DNA of 64,000 bases from Phycisphaerales bacterium. GTDB lineage: Bacteria > Planctomycetota > Phycisphaerae > Phycisphaerales > UBA1924. The notes under the pieces were generated by a model. It saw nothing but the letters and a program-made list of their open reading frames with translations, was not told the DNA's origin and made no database searches. Of the stretch, positions 1 to 8,105 are shown in pieces (positions within the stretch are counted from its first letter, which is position 1; every line of letters begins with the position of its first letter). The stretch is from the NCBI GenBank assembly GCA_029260455.1, contig JAJDDF010000001.1, positions 120,353 through 184,352 on the forward strand, written 5' to 3'. Position numbers and translations under genes: made by a program.

Positions 1-153
1 GCATTGCATAGTGCTGCCTCCGACCTCTCTCCCCCCAGTTCGGGATGATCGGACCTTCACCACACCTTTCGACCTGTGAGGCCGTCAGCTTTTGACAGAG
101 TTGAAAAATTCTCGGAGCTTCGCGAACTCTCAGGGAAGCGGGGCGGCAGCCTT

Positions 154-1125
154 TTAGGCGTAGACCTCCAGCATCACCCGTCTCGTGTGCTTCACCTGAC
201 GATTGAGCATCTTGCGGGTCCATTCGTCGATATTCACTTTCGCCTCAGGATCAATCGCAAGATAGCCTTCGAGCGCGGGCTCAGACATTCGTTTGGCCAT
301 TTCCTGAAATATTCCAAGCTCCATACCCGCGATGCCGCAGATGTAGATCAGATTCGCATCACTCTCCAGTTGCGGCTGCAACGCATCGAAGTCCGCCCGC
401 ACCCGGTCCTGCACATACATCGGCCCAAGCACTGCACCGTCCGGCCCGGTATTGGCTTCGCGGCTGATTGCAGTCATGTATGTGAAATTGTCATGCGCCG
501 CAGCGAATTGTGTGAACTCATCGTGGTACAGCAAGTCAGTTGCATAAGGTGAACCCATGACGAGCGTGATGCGCCGCGAACATCCGCCTGCAAGCAACTC
601 TCTGACCATGCCGCGAAATGGTGCAATGCCTGTTCCTGTGGCGCAGAACAGGTAATCATGTGCATTCGAATCAGTCGGAAGCAGGAACCGCTTCCCGCTC
701 GGGCCGCACACCTGCATCTCATCACCCGGCTTCAAGTTGCACAGGTAATTTGAAGCAACACCTAAAAACAATTCACCTGTTTCCCAGTGTTCGTCGATCG
801 TGCGTTTTACAGTTGTCGACAGAATTTTTCCCGCGCCATCCTCACCCGCCGTCGCACTCGCAAGCGAATACAGCCTGACCTGGTGCGGCCTGCCGCGCGC
901 ATCTTCGCCCGGTGCGACCACACCCACACTCTGTCCGACCAGACATTCCCCTTCTAGGGGTGTCCCGGAGACATCGAATTCAATATGCCGCACAAACGTC
1001 GCCGTTTTACGCCCATTGGTGCAGGGTTCATTTTTCGTAATCACCGCTGTGACAGGTTCTTTGGGACGCACGAGGTGCATCTTCACTTCGGGCAATACGG
1101 GTTCATTGGTTGTTGTCACACTCAC
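154..1125 (-). CDS. Plant-type ferredoxin/flavodoxin-NADP(+) reductase
   Basis: FAD-dependent reductase expected to pass electrons between NADP(H) and ferredoxin or flavodoxin in the cytoplasm. An RLYS motif near residue 84 is the FAD-binding R-x-Y-S of this fold, and GTGIAPFRG near residue 164 is the NADP-binding loop. An IYICGIAGME stretch and a C-terminal E-V-Y-A end match the plant/cyanobacterial FNR type, whose terminal Tyr stacks on the flavin. I place the start at a GTG whose bases overlap the TGA stop of the upstream redoxin gene (GTGA). An in-frame ATG 60 bases further upstream would lie inside that gene. The overlap suggests translational coupling and a shared redox role. Family assignment is firm; the physiological partner is unknown. 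Confidence 0.88.
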   Translation of the reverse strand: MSVTTTNEPVLPEVKMHLVRPKEPVTAVITKNEPCTNGRKTATFVRHIEFDVSGTPLEGECLVGQSVGVVAPGEDARGRPHQVRLYSLASATAGEDGAGKILSTTVKRTIDEHWETGELFLGVASNYLCNLKPGDEMQVCGPSGKRFLLPTDSNAHDYLFCATGTGIAPFRGMVRELLAGGCSRRITLVMGSPYATDLLYHDEFTQFAAAHDNFTYMTAISREANTGPDGAVLGPMYVQDRVRADFDALQPQLESDANLIYICGIAGMELGIFQEMAKRMSEPALEGYLAIDPEAKVNIDEWTRKMLNRQVKHTRRVMLEVYA

Positions 1126-1718
1126 GCTTTCACTCCCGCGTTTACGTACACCGGCTGGTTGCCGATTTTCCACTTGATGTTGCATCCGATGCTCGGTTTT
1201 TGTTCTGCATCAGGCGATTTTCCAGCAAGCACCGCATCGAGCGCTGATCGCAGGTCTTTGCCTGTAACCGCCTTGCCATTGCCAGGCCGAGCATCGTCGA
1301 GCTGCCCACGATACACAAGCCTCCGGTCGCTGTCATACACGAAGAAATCTGGTGTACACGCGGCGCTATAGAGCTTGGCAACCTCTTGCGTGTCATCATG
1401 AAGATAGGGAAACGTGAACCCGAACGATTCTGCCTGGGCTTTCAATTGCTCCGGCGCATCATCGGGATGCGATTCCGAATCATTCGAACAGATCGCAACG
1501 ATCTTGAAGCCCTTTGGTCCATAGTCATTGCCGATCGAAGCGAGTTGTTCATCAATCAACTTGACAAATGGGCAGTGTGCACAGATGAACATCACAAGCA
1601 GCCCCGGCGACCCCGCAAGATATGCAAGTGACACCATTTGCCCTGTCACAACGTCCGGCAGGTTGAAGTGGTTCGCCGGAATGCCAATTGCCGCCATCAT
1701 CGAAGGTGTTTGTGCCAT
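1122..1718 (-). CDS. Redoxin/peroxiredoxin-like thioredoxin-fold protein
   Basis: Thioredoxin-fold protein of about 198 residues with the active-site motif C-A-H-C at residues 46-49 after a hydrophobic strand (LLVMFI). This is followed by the AICSNDSE segment and the T-P-D-F-F-V cis-Pro strand seen in AhpC/TSA-like redoxins. There is no signal peptide, so it probably acts in the cytoplasm as a thiol-disulfide reductase or peroxiredoxin-like protein. It is the first gene of a two-gene unit with the overlapping ferredoxin-NADP reductase, which could supply its reducing power (inference). The CxxC rather than a lone peroxidatic Cys makes a reductase more likely than a classical peroxidase. Confidence 0.82.
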   Translation of the reverse strand: MAQTPSMMAAIGIPANHFNLPDVVTGQMVSLAYLAGSPGLLVMFICAHCPFVKLIDEQLASIGNDYGPKGFKIVAICSNDSESHPDDAPEQLKAQAESFGFTFPYLHDDTQEVAKLYSAACTPDFFVYDSDRRLVYRGQLDDARPGNGKAVTGKDLRSALDAVLAGKSPDAEQKPSIGCNIKWKIGNQPVYVNAGVKA

Positions 1719-1911
1719 TTGCCGGTTTCCTCAATTTCGCCGGGGGGAGAAGGCGCACAAGGTGCGCGCCTTGCCAAGGAAGTTTGATCCACAAGAAGGA
1801 TTACACTTGTGCAGGTTATCAGGACGCGGTAGCATCTTCCACATCGTCGAACGGACTCGACGGTGAACAGTTTGATTTTTCAGTTCCCCAACGTGGTCAA
1901 GGAGCGACCGA

Positions 1912-2262
1912 ATGAGGGAAAAGACAGACCGTGACCCAAGGGTCGATGCGCGCCCGAGTTCACCGGACACACCGGGAACGCCCGATGATTTCGCACGGCA
2001 AGACACGCCCGTTGCCCGAATTCAATCCGGGCCGGGCACTGAGTCAAAGGATGACTCGTCCTCACTCTTCCAGGCGATTCGTGACACGATTCTTCATGCA
2101 CTTTCTCAACACGATCGATTGCTCGTTGTGCTCTGGTATGTCGAGCGCATGAGCATCCGCGAGATCGGAGAAGTGCTTGACCTGACCGATCAGCAGGTCC
2201 GACGCACACACGAACGTGTTGTTGCACGCCTGCGCGAGGTCACAGTGCCGGTGTCAGTGTAA
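1912..2262 (+). CDS. Small protein with sigma-70 region-4-like helix-turn-helix
   Basis: A 116-residue protein. The first ~50 residues are polar and look disordered. The C-terminal half (about 65-112) resembles sigma-70 region 4: a helix ending in VLWYVERMS, then IREIGEVLDL, a turn, and QQVRRTHERVVARLRE as recognition helix. Region 2 is absent, so it cannot be a complete ECF sigma factor. It may be a DNA-binding accessory regulator or a truncated sigma derivative. It stands alone on the plus strand between two minus-strand genes. No strong ribosome-binding site is obvious at the ATG. Confidence 0.6.
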   Translation: MREKTDRDPRVDARPSSPDTPGTPDDFARQDTPVARIQSGPGTESKDDSSSLFQAIRDTILHALSQHDRLLVVLWYVERMSIREIGEVLDLTDQQVRRTHERVVARLREVTVPVSV

Positions 2263-2296
2263 AAAACGCTATCTGTTCTGGCTGAAGAGAGATCAA

Positions 2297-4327
2297 TCAG
2301 GGCTTCGCACCGTTCCGCGCCGCATCCAGCGCATCGTAGACGATGAGGTGGCCTTCCCACCGCCAGTTCATCACCCATTTGCCATTCACAAAAACGCGCG
2401 GCACACCCTCGATGCGCAGCCGTGCTAAAAATGCATCTGACTGCGTCTCGCGCAACAGGTTCTGATCGACCACATCGGAATTGATTGTGCTCTGGGCCTC
2501 TTCACGACTTGCTGCAAATTTTGCAACCTCATCGAGCAGCATGGTTGGCCCCGGCCCCTGCATGAGCTCACGATCCATGATGAATCGGTGCATTTTCCAG
2601 AACGCATCCTCACCGCCAAGTTGTCCCGCTGCAAGCACTGCACGCGCGTACTCGCACGCGCCGGATCCGACCATCCCCTTGAAGCCCACGTTGCATGCCT
2701 TGGCCATCGGGAATATTCGGAAGTGATAGGTCACATCAGGATGGTCATTTACGTATTCGCGAATAAAACGATCCAATTCGCGCGTACGCCCTGATGAATA
2801 ACATCCATACACCGTCACTGTTGCACTTGGGTTGTCCTTCGCGCCCAGTGAATATCCCCACGGGCTTTCAAGATCGGGCATCGCCTGCCCCTGGCGCCAA
2901 TCGTTGAGCAGCTTGGCATGGGCATCAAGTGGGCGATCCAGTGAGGCATCCATCGGTGCCGGGTTTTGCGCGAGCACAGCTTTCACAGTGCGTTCGAGGT
3001 TGCCCTCGCGACCCCAGCGCCGAAACTCCTTGCCATTGATAAATACCATCGGCGTCGTGCTCAGGCCAAGCAGATGTCCCTCATCGGAATCTGACGCAAT
3101 CACATCATCAATCTGTGCCGCATTCAACGCGTGCCGGAATGCCGCGAGGTCGATGCCAAGCTCACCCAGTTTCGCATCAAGTTCCGACTGATTAACCAAT
3201 TCATTCCTGCTGAGATGATCAAATGCCCATGCGCTCATTTCCCAGAACGCGCCCGGCCCGCCCACAAGTCCCGCCGCCTCAACAAGGTTCGACCCCTGAC
3301 ACGATCCGGTGTGGATGGGCCTGCTCACATGCTCGTTGCAGGTGCTGTTGAAGGGATAATGTTTGTGCGAGAATGACACTGTCTCTGGATTCGCGTGCAA
3401 GATGCGCTCGATCTCGCCTTTCACCCGCCGACAGTCAGGGCATTGCAGGCAGGAGAATGCCACGATGCGCACTTGCGCATGTTCGGGACCGATGAGATAC
3501 CGCCCCGTAAACCCTGCCCGCCCGGGGCCGCGCGTTTCAAGATCAAATGGCACTTCCACAAGCTGCGCGATCGCATCATTGTGCTTCTGCGTAGGATTGG
3601 GATTCGTGATCGTGACATTCGACCCCGAATCTTCGGGTGGCGTCGCAGGTGGCGTCACCGGAGGGGTGACGCTCGTTGATGTTCCCGTGATCTCTTGAAC
3701 GATCCTTTCTTGTTCCGCATCATCTTTTGCTCTTTCTTTTTGATCCGCAACAAGCTGCACGCCGCCCGCAAGAACTGTTGCACTTGCAAAGACCGTGAGC
3801 GATGTTTTCCACATCGCGGCGCTTTTGGTTGCACGGTCTCTAGGTGTTGCAAACTCCACCACACCCACGAAGAGCAAATTGAATACGTGCGTCGCAAGGC
3901 ACCATGTACAGATAGTGCCTTCCTGCAACATGATGACGATGTAGGCAACACTCATCAGCCCGCCCAAGCGCGCGATCCATACCACTGTGGGCGCAAGTCC
4001 GATTTTCCTGCTGCGCATCCATGTGGTCAATGCTGCCGCAAAGTAGGCAAGCCCAACATACGCCACGGGCCAGTTGATGAAGGGAATCCGTGAGGCAACA
4101 TGATCCTTGAGCTTGTCGCACCCGCCGCCTTCGCCGCACCCCGGCGGCACAAACCCCGGGATGTAGCTCAGCGACAGAACAATTGTGGTCACAATCGTAG
4201 CGCCGAGAAGGAGCGCACCGATGCCAAAAACCGCACTCGGGATCGCCTTCGATGTCCCTGAGCCAGATGCGCCGGGTGTCGCAGCCTTCGACCGATTCTT
4301 GCCTGTAGTCTTCTTCGCCATCACCAT
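2297..4327 (-). CDS. VKOR-DsbA-DsbA fusion, disulfide-bond formation membrane protein
   Basis: 676-residue fusion that would both make and transfer disulfides in the periplasm. Residues about 31-190 form a VKOR-family quinone-dependent oxidase with five membrane segments. It has a loop cysteine pair at C64 and C70 and the active C-x-x-C (C140-T-W-C143). A Thr/Pro-rich linker (216-240) leads to a DsbA-like thioredoxin domain (about 255-455) with C293-L-Q-C296-P-D-C299 and a T-T-P cis-Pro loop. A second DsbA-like domain (about 495-676) has G-V-P-R cis-Pro and strand order but only one active-site cysteine (C509-Y-S-S), so it is probably not a normal oxidoreductase. VKOR-DsbA fusions are known in bacteria; two DsbA domains is less usual. 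Confidence 0.87.
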   Translation of the reverse strand: MVMAKKTTGKNRSKAATPGASGSGTSKAIPSAVFGIGALLLGATIVTTIVLSLSYIPGFVPPGCGEGGGCDKLKDHVASRIPFINWPVAYVGLAYFAAALTTWMRSRKIGLAPTVVWIARLGGLMSVAYIVIMLQEGTICTWCLATHVFNLLFVGVVEFATPRDRATKSAAMWKTSLTVFASATVLAGGVQLVADQKERAKDDAEQERIVQEITGTSTSVTPPVTPPATPPEDSGSNVTITNPNPTQKHNDAIAQLVEVPFDLETRGPGRAGFTGRYLIGPEHAQVRIVAFSCLQCPDCRRVKGEIERILHANPETVSFSHKHYPFNSTCNEHVSRPIHTGSCQGSNLVEAAGLVGGPGAFWEMSAWAFDHLSRNELVNQSELDAKLGELGIDLAAFRHALNAAQIDDVIASDSDEGHLLGLSTTPMVFINGKEFRRWGREGNLERTVKAVLAQNPAPMDASLDRPLDAHAKLLNDWRQGQAMPDLESPWGYSLGAKDNPSATVTVYGCYSSGRTRELDRFIREYVNDHPDVTYHFRIFPMAKACNVGFKGMVGSGACEYARAVLAAGQLGGEDAFWKMHRFIMDRELMQGPGPTMLLDEVAKFAASREEAQSTINSDVVDQNLLRETQSDAFLARLRIEGVPRVFVNGKWVMNWRWEGHLIVYDALDAARNGAKP

Positions 4328-4473
4328 TCCAATGTCTGGGGTTCTTTCGGGCCCGCCCGTGCAGCGGACGCCCGATCAGGGTCAATCACTGATTGTAATC
4401 CTTTGTGCGATCTTGGCTGCACTTCCGGCACTATCGACCGCACAACGCCCTGCCCTGCTACATTTCACCCCCT

Positions 4474-5505
4474 GTGGAACACATCCTCATAACAGGTGGC
4501 GCTGGGTACATCGGCTCGCATGCGGTGAAGGCAGTGTTGGCTTCTGGGCGTCATGTCACGGTCATCGATGATTTTCGCCGTGGCCACCGCCGGCCCCTTG
4601 AATTGCTCAGTGCAGGCTATCCAAGGCGTCTCGAAGTCATCGACAGCCCAATCGCCGATATCGGGCGCGTGTCGACGGCCCTTGGCGATGCACGGATCAC
4701 AAGCGTCATGCATTTCGCCGCCCTTGCCTATGTCGCCGAGAGTATCGATATTCCCCTCGACTATTTCGAGTGCAATGTCACAGGCATGATCGCGCTGCTG
4801 CAGGCGTGCGCGGCAACAGGCGTTACTCGATTCGTTTTTTCATCAAGCTGCTCCGTCTATGGCGACCTTCCTCCAGAGGCGATGCCACTCTGCGAATCAT
4901 CGCCAACCGTCCCTATCTCGCCGTATGGCTGGACCAAGCTCATTGGCGAACAACTCCTGGAAGCCCACGCAACTGCAGCGCAGCGAGCCGGGCGCGATTT
5001 TTCCTGCACGATGTTGCGCTATTTCAATGTCGCAGGTGCAGATACCGATGGCATTCTCGGCGAAGACCATCATCCCGAAACGCACCTTATTCCGCGCGCG
5101 ATATTCGCAGCGCTCGGGCGCGGGCCAGCGCTCGATATCTGCGGCGAAGATTTTCCCACACCCGATGGCACGCCGGTGCGCGATTACATACACGTTGAAG
5201 ATCTGGTCGAGGCGCACCTCCTTGCCCTTGACGCGATGGAACCCGGTCATGTCAGGCGATTCAATATCGGTATTGGCAAGCCGTATTCCGTGCGCGAAGC
5301 GCTTGCCTCGGTAGAGCGGGTTGTTGGCACTCCCGTGCCATCACAAACCGCCTCGCGCCGCCCGGGTGATCCTGCGGTTGTCTATGCCGAGGCTGCTCTT
5401 GCGCGCGAAAGACTTGGGTGGATGCCCAAGCACACCTCACTCGATGCTATTGTTGCGTCAGCGTACCGCTGGTATTGCGACCATCCGGAAGGATATTCCA
5501 CATGA
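4474..5505 (+). CDS. galE: UDP-glucose 4-epimerase
   Basis: Short-chain-dehydrogenase-fold epimerase interconverting UDP-glucose and UDP-galactose, feeding exopolysaccharide and lipopolysaccharide synthesis. The N-terminus carries the NAD-binding G-G-A-G-Y-I-G-S loop. SSSCSVYG (about 123-130) and the catalytic Y151-G-W-T-K155 follow, then LRYFNVAGAD and the RDYIHVEDL segment typical of GalE. I choose a GTG start 21 bases before the glycine-rich loop, giving 343 residues, close to the family norm of about 338. A longer ATG-started frame adds 23 unlikely residues. Its stop overlaps the ATG of the following lipoprotein gene (ATGA), so the two are probably cotranscribed. Confidence 0.93.
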   Translation: MEHILITGGAGYIGSHAVKAVLASGRHVTVIDDFRRGHRRPLELLSAGYPRRLEVIDSPIADIGRVSTALGDARITSVMHFAALAYVAESIDIPLDYFECNVTGMIALLQACAATGVTRFVFSSSCSVYGDLPPEAMPLCESSPTVPISPYGWTKLIGEQLLEAHATAAQRAGRDFSCTMLRYFNVAGADTDGILGEDHHPETHLIPRAIFAALGRGPALDICGEDFPTPDGTPVRDYIHVEDLVEAHLLALDAMEPGHVRRFNIGIGKPYSVREALASVERVVGTPVPSQTASRRPGDPAVVYAEAALARERLGWMPKHTSLDAIVASAYRWYCDHPEGYST

Positions 5506-6929
5506 AAAATGGTAAGCATGCACACAAACTTGCGCTGATCGTGTGCGCTTCTGGTGCACTTCTTGCATCATGTGCTTCACCACCGCCCGTGCCCGATCTT
5601 GGTCGGATCTATAACACATCGGCGCAGAATATTGGCGATCAGCGTACGCCGGTGTGCGTTATTCCGGGCATCATGGGTTCCAAACTCGAAAGTGAAGGTG
5701 GGCAGAAAGTCTGGGGGGCGTTCACGTTTGGTTCTGCGGACACCGACACACCCAAGGGTGCCCGGGCGCTTGCACTCCCGATGGAGTACGGCACACCACT
5801 GGTGTCTCTGCGCGACGATGTTCTTCCGACCGAAGTACTCGATGTAGTAGTTGCTGATGTTGCGATTTTCCGTGGTCTTGAGTTCGGTGCGTATGTTGAC
5901 ATTCTCAAAACGCTTGCGGCGGGGCAGTATCGCGATCAATCATTGGGTTCATCGGGCGCAGTCGATTACGGCGGTTTGCATTACACGTGCTTCCAGTGTG
6001 CCTATGACTGGCGCCGCGATGTTTCCGAACAAGCGGTTGCGCTACACGAAAAAATTGTTGAAGCCCAACAAGCGGCGCGCGTCGTCCGCAAACTCCCTCA
6101 AGGGGCTCCAATCAAAGTCGATATTGTTGCGCACTCGATGGGCGGCATGGTCTTGCGGTATTACCTCTTGTATGGGCCGCACGCACTGCCAACCGATGGT
6201 TCCCGGCCCCCTGTGACTTGGGAAGGCGCACAAAACATTTCGCGCGCTATCGTCATCGGTACACCGCACGCTGGTTCAATTATTGCACTTGAACAACTCG
6301 TTGATGGGTTGGATCTGAATCCGATTTTTCCAAACTATCGCCCCGCAATCATTGGCACCATGCCCGCACTCTATGGTTTGCTCACACGTCCCCGGCATGC
6401 TCGCGTTGTTGATACATCAGGTGCGACAGTTGATTTGTACGACCCCGCCGTGTGGCAGCACTACAGGTGGGGGATCGCGAACGAGGGCGTAAAAACCGAT
6501 CGAATATTGAAGTGGCTGCTTCCTGAGGCCGCCTCGCGCGAAGAGCGCCACTCCATTGCCATCGATCATCTGAAGAAGTGCCTTGCCAAAGCGAAACAAC
6601 TTCATGAAGCCCTTGATGTGGCCGCGCCCGTGCCTCCGGGCCTGACATTGCATCTTTTTGCTGGTGATGCAATCGATACGCCGGAAGTCATCACCGTCTC
6701 AGAGACAGGCGAGATCGAAATCACATCCACAGGACCGGGTGATGGCACTGTGACCCGCGATAGCGCTCTGATGGACGAACGCATCGGCGGAGAATGGCGA
6801 ACTGGCCTCCAATCGCCAATTCCCTGGGCAAGCATCCAATTCATTTCAGCCGACCATTTGGGGCTCACTGCTTCGCCCGATTTCGCCGACAACGCCCTGT
6901 TTTTGCTGCTCGAAGCGCCCAAGAACTAA
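5502..6929 (+). CDS. Lipoprotein alpha/beta hydrolase, LCAT/phospholipid acyltransferase family
   Basis: 475-residue exported protein. An N-terminal K/H-rich region, a hydrophobic stretch and the lipobox L-A-S-C (Cys24) predict a lipoprotein. The body resembles lecithin:cholesterol acyltransferase-like hydrolases. It has a VIPGIMGSKL oxyanion region (about 53-62), Y-D-W-R-R (about 168-172) and the nucleophile elbow A-H-S212-M-G-G. A C-terminal G-D-G-T-V segment is followed by a D-H-L-G that could provide the catalytic His. The substrate is probably a lipid or acyl ester in the envelope; the exact reaction cannot be read. It is translationally coupled to galE. Confidence 0.82.
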   Translation: MKNGKHAHKLALIVCASGALLASCASPPPVPDLGRIYNTSAQNIGDQRTPVCVIPGIMGSKLESEGGQKVWGAFTFGSADTDTPKGARALALPMEYGTPLVSLRDDVLPTEVLDVVVADVAIFRGLEFGAYVDILKTLAAGQYRDQSLGSSGAVDYGGLHYTCFQCAYDWRRDVSEQAVALHEKIVEAQQAARVVRKLPQGAPIKVDIVAHSMGGMVLRYYLLYGPHALPTDGSRPPVTWEGAQNISRAIVIGTPHAGSIIALEQLVDGLDLNPIFPNYRPAIIGTMPALYGLLTRPRHARVVDTSGATVDLYDPAVWQHYRWGIANEGVKTDRILKWLLPEAASREERHSIAIDHLKKCLAKAKQLHEALDVAAPVPPGLTLHLFAGDAIDTPEVITVSETGEIEITSTGPGDGTVTRDSALMDERIGGEWRTGLQSPIPWASIQFISADHLGLTASPDFADNALFLLLEAPKN

Positions 6930-6951
6930 TCACACGCCGCGATCACAGCAC

Positions 6952-6987
6952 AAAGAAAAGCCCCGTTCATCGCGAGGCTGCTTTCTT
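6952..6987. terminator. Possible bidirectional terminator between convergent genes
   Basis: Between two convergent genes an imperfect inverted repeat (AAAGAAAAGCC at 6952-6962 and GGCTGCTTTCTT at 6976-6987) has A-rich and T-rich flanks that could act on both strands. The pairing is interrupted, so this is a weak call. Confidence 0.3.
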
Positions 6988-7009
6988 ATTCTTTTTGCCC
7001 AGTGCCGTC

Positions 7010-7780
7010 TTATTTCCCGAAGCTGTACGACTCGAGTTGCCGGTGGATGTAATCCGGTGCGGTAATCAAAAGCGTCGTGCCCTGATAGACCGTGATCACG
7101 CCGCCATCGCCGCCGTTTGCGCGCCACTGGTCGCTTTCGATGGATGTCTCGATGATTTCAACGATCTTCTCCACCATATCTTTCTGTGGTACAGACTCAC
7201 CCGGGGCAGTATTGGTGGTGTTGAAGATGTTGCCGCCGCCGCCCCCGCCGCGCCCGGAACTCTGATTGAGCACACTGCTCACGTCAAGCTCTGGCACTTC
7301 GGTAAAGCTTGGGATCGAAAACACAAGATCCTGAATGTCATACACACGCATGCGTTTGCCCGCATTGAGTCGCGATTTCGGTGCGATGACAATGTCGCCA
7401 TACTTCGACACCTGCCATGTCGCGGGGTCAAACTCATCGGATACTTTTTCAAGCACCCGTTCGAGAATGCTGATCGCCGGCGCTTCGGTCGTGATTTCCA
7501 GTGACACCTTGGCATCTGGATCAAGCCCCGCCGCGGTGCCATCCTCCTGATAGCGCACATCAAAATCTGCGCCGGTGGTTTGCGTGAGAAATGCAAGCAC
7601 ATCTTCAAGGCGATCGTCTTTGAAGGTGACGGTCATCGGGCGTTGCAGTTTTTTCAGCGCACCCGCTGCCCGTTGCGATGCCACGGTATCCACCGTCGGG
7701 TTGTAGGCAAGGGCCGAGCCCGCGATTGCCGCTGCCATGCCGCCTGCCAACGCCGCTGTCATGAGTATGTGTCGTTTCAT
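7010..7780 (-). CDS. Secreted protein with STN-like domain (secretin/TonB short N-terminal type)
   Basis: 256-residue protein with a signal peptide (M-K-R-H, hydrophobic core, cleavage after G-S-A-L-A near residue 25). Residues about 48-120 (MTVTFKDDRLEDVLAFLTQT...) look like the STN/secretin N-terminal short domain. A glycine-run linker (near 184) follows, then a second segment with MVEKIVEIIETSI and ITAPDYIHRQLE resembling the N1-like regions of secretin-type proteins. No secretin beta-domain is present. The start is set at an ATG preceded by AAGGGA. A longer frame reading through upstream intergenic DNA has no signal sequence and is rejected. Probably periplasmic; function unknown. Confidence 0.68.
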   Translation of the reverse strand: MKRHILMTAALAGGMAAAIAGSALAYNPTVDTVASQRAAGALKKLQRPMTVTFKDDRLEDVLAFLTQTTGADFDVRYQEDGTAAGLDPDAKVSLEITTEAPAISILERVLEKVSDEFDPATWQVSKYGDIVIAPKSRLNAGKRMRVYDIQDLVFSIPSFTEVPELDVSSVLNQSSGRGGGGGGNIFNTTNTAPGESVPQKDMVEKIVEIIETSIESDQWRANGGDGGVITVYQGTTLLITAPDYIHRQLESYSFGK

Positions 7781-8105
7781 ATCAGTCCCTTCGGCCCAAC
7801 CGGGCCGCCTGTTCCACTCATATTGTAGACATGCCTCTGAGCCCCCGCACCGAGGAGTTCGAGCAGGCGTTGCAAGTTGGCGTGATGCAGGTATTCGGCG
7901 GCATGATGGCGTTTGGGAAGGAAGTGATTCCCAACGGAGTCGCGACTGTGAGGGAGCGGTCTTACCAGCCTTGAGCGCAAAGCGAGGCGGTAAGTGAGGA
8001 CGTGGCCTTCGCTTCACCCAGACCACGGCACCCGGTCCACGTCTGGCAATTTTTGAACCAAAGAAAAACTCTGTGTCCTCTGTCCTCTCTGTGGTTGGAT
8101 CTTCC
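7781..8105. other. 325-base intergenic region, no gene, repeat-like elements
   Basis: No convincing coding frame. The 5' part (about 7920-7990) includes a GACTGTGAGGGAGCGGTC segment. The 3' part (8055-8098) is a CTCTGTG/CCTCTGT-rich run listed separately. Both look like interspersed non-coding sequence rather than eroded genes, and the promoter of the STN-like gene should lie at the low-coordinate end. Confidence 0.5.
8055..8098. repeat. Low-complexity CTCTGTG-rich interspersed element
   Basis: A run of near-repeated CTCTGTG/TCCTCTGT units follows a GAACCAAAGAAAA lead. On the minus strand it reads as ACAGAGAGGACAGAGGACACAGAG, giving spurious T-T-E-R-T-E-D-T-E-like peptides. From memory, similar intergenic tracts occur in unrelated environmental bacterial genomes; this cannot be verified here. 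Confidence 0.45.
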
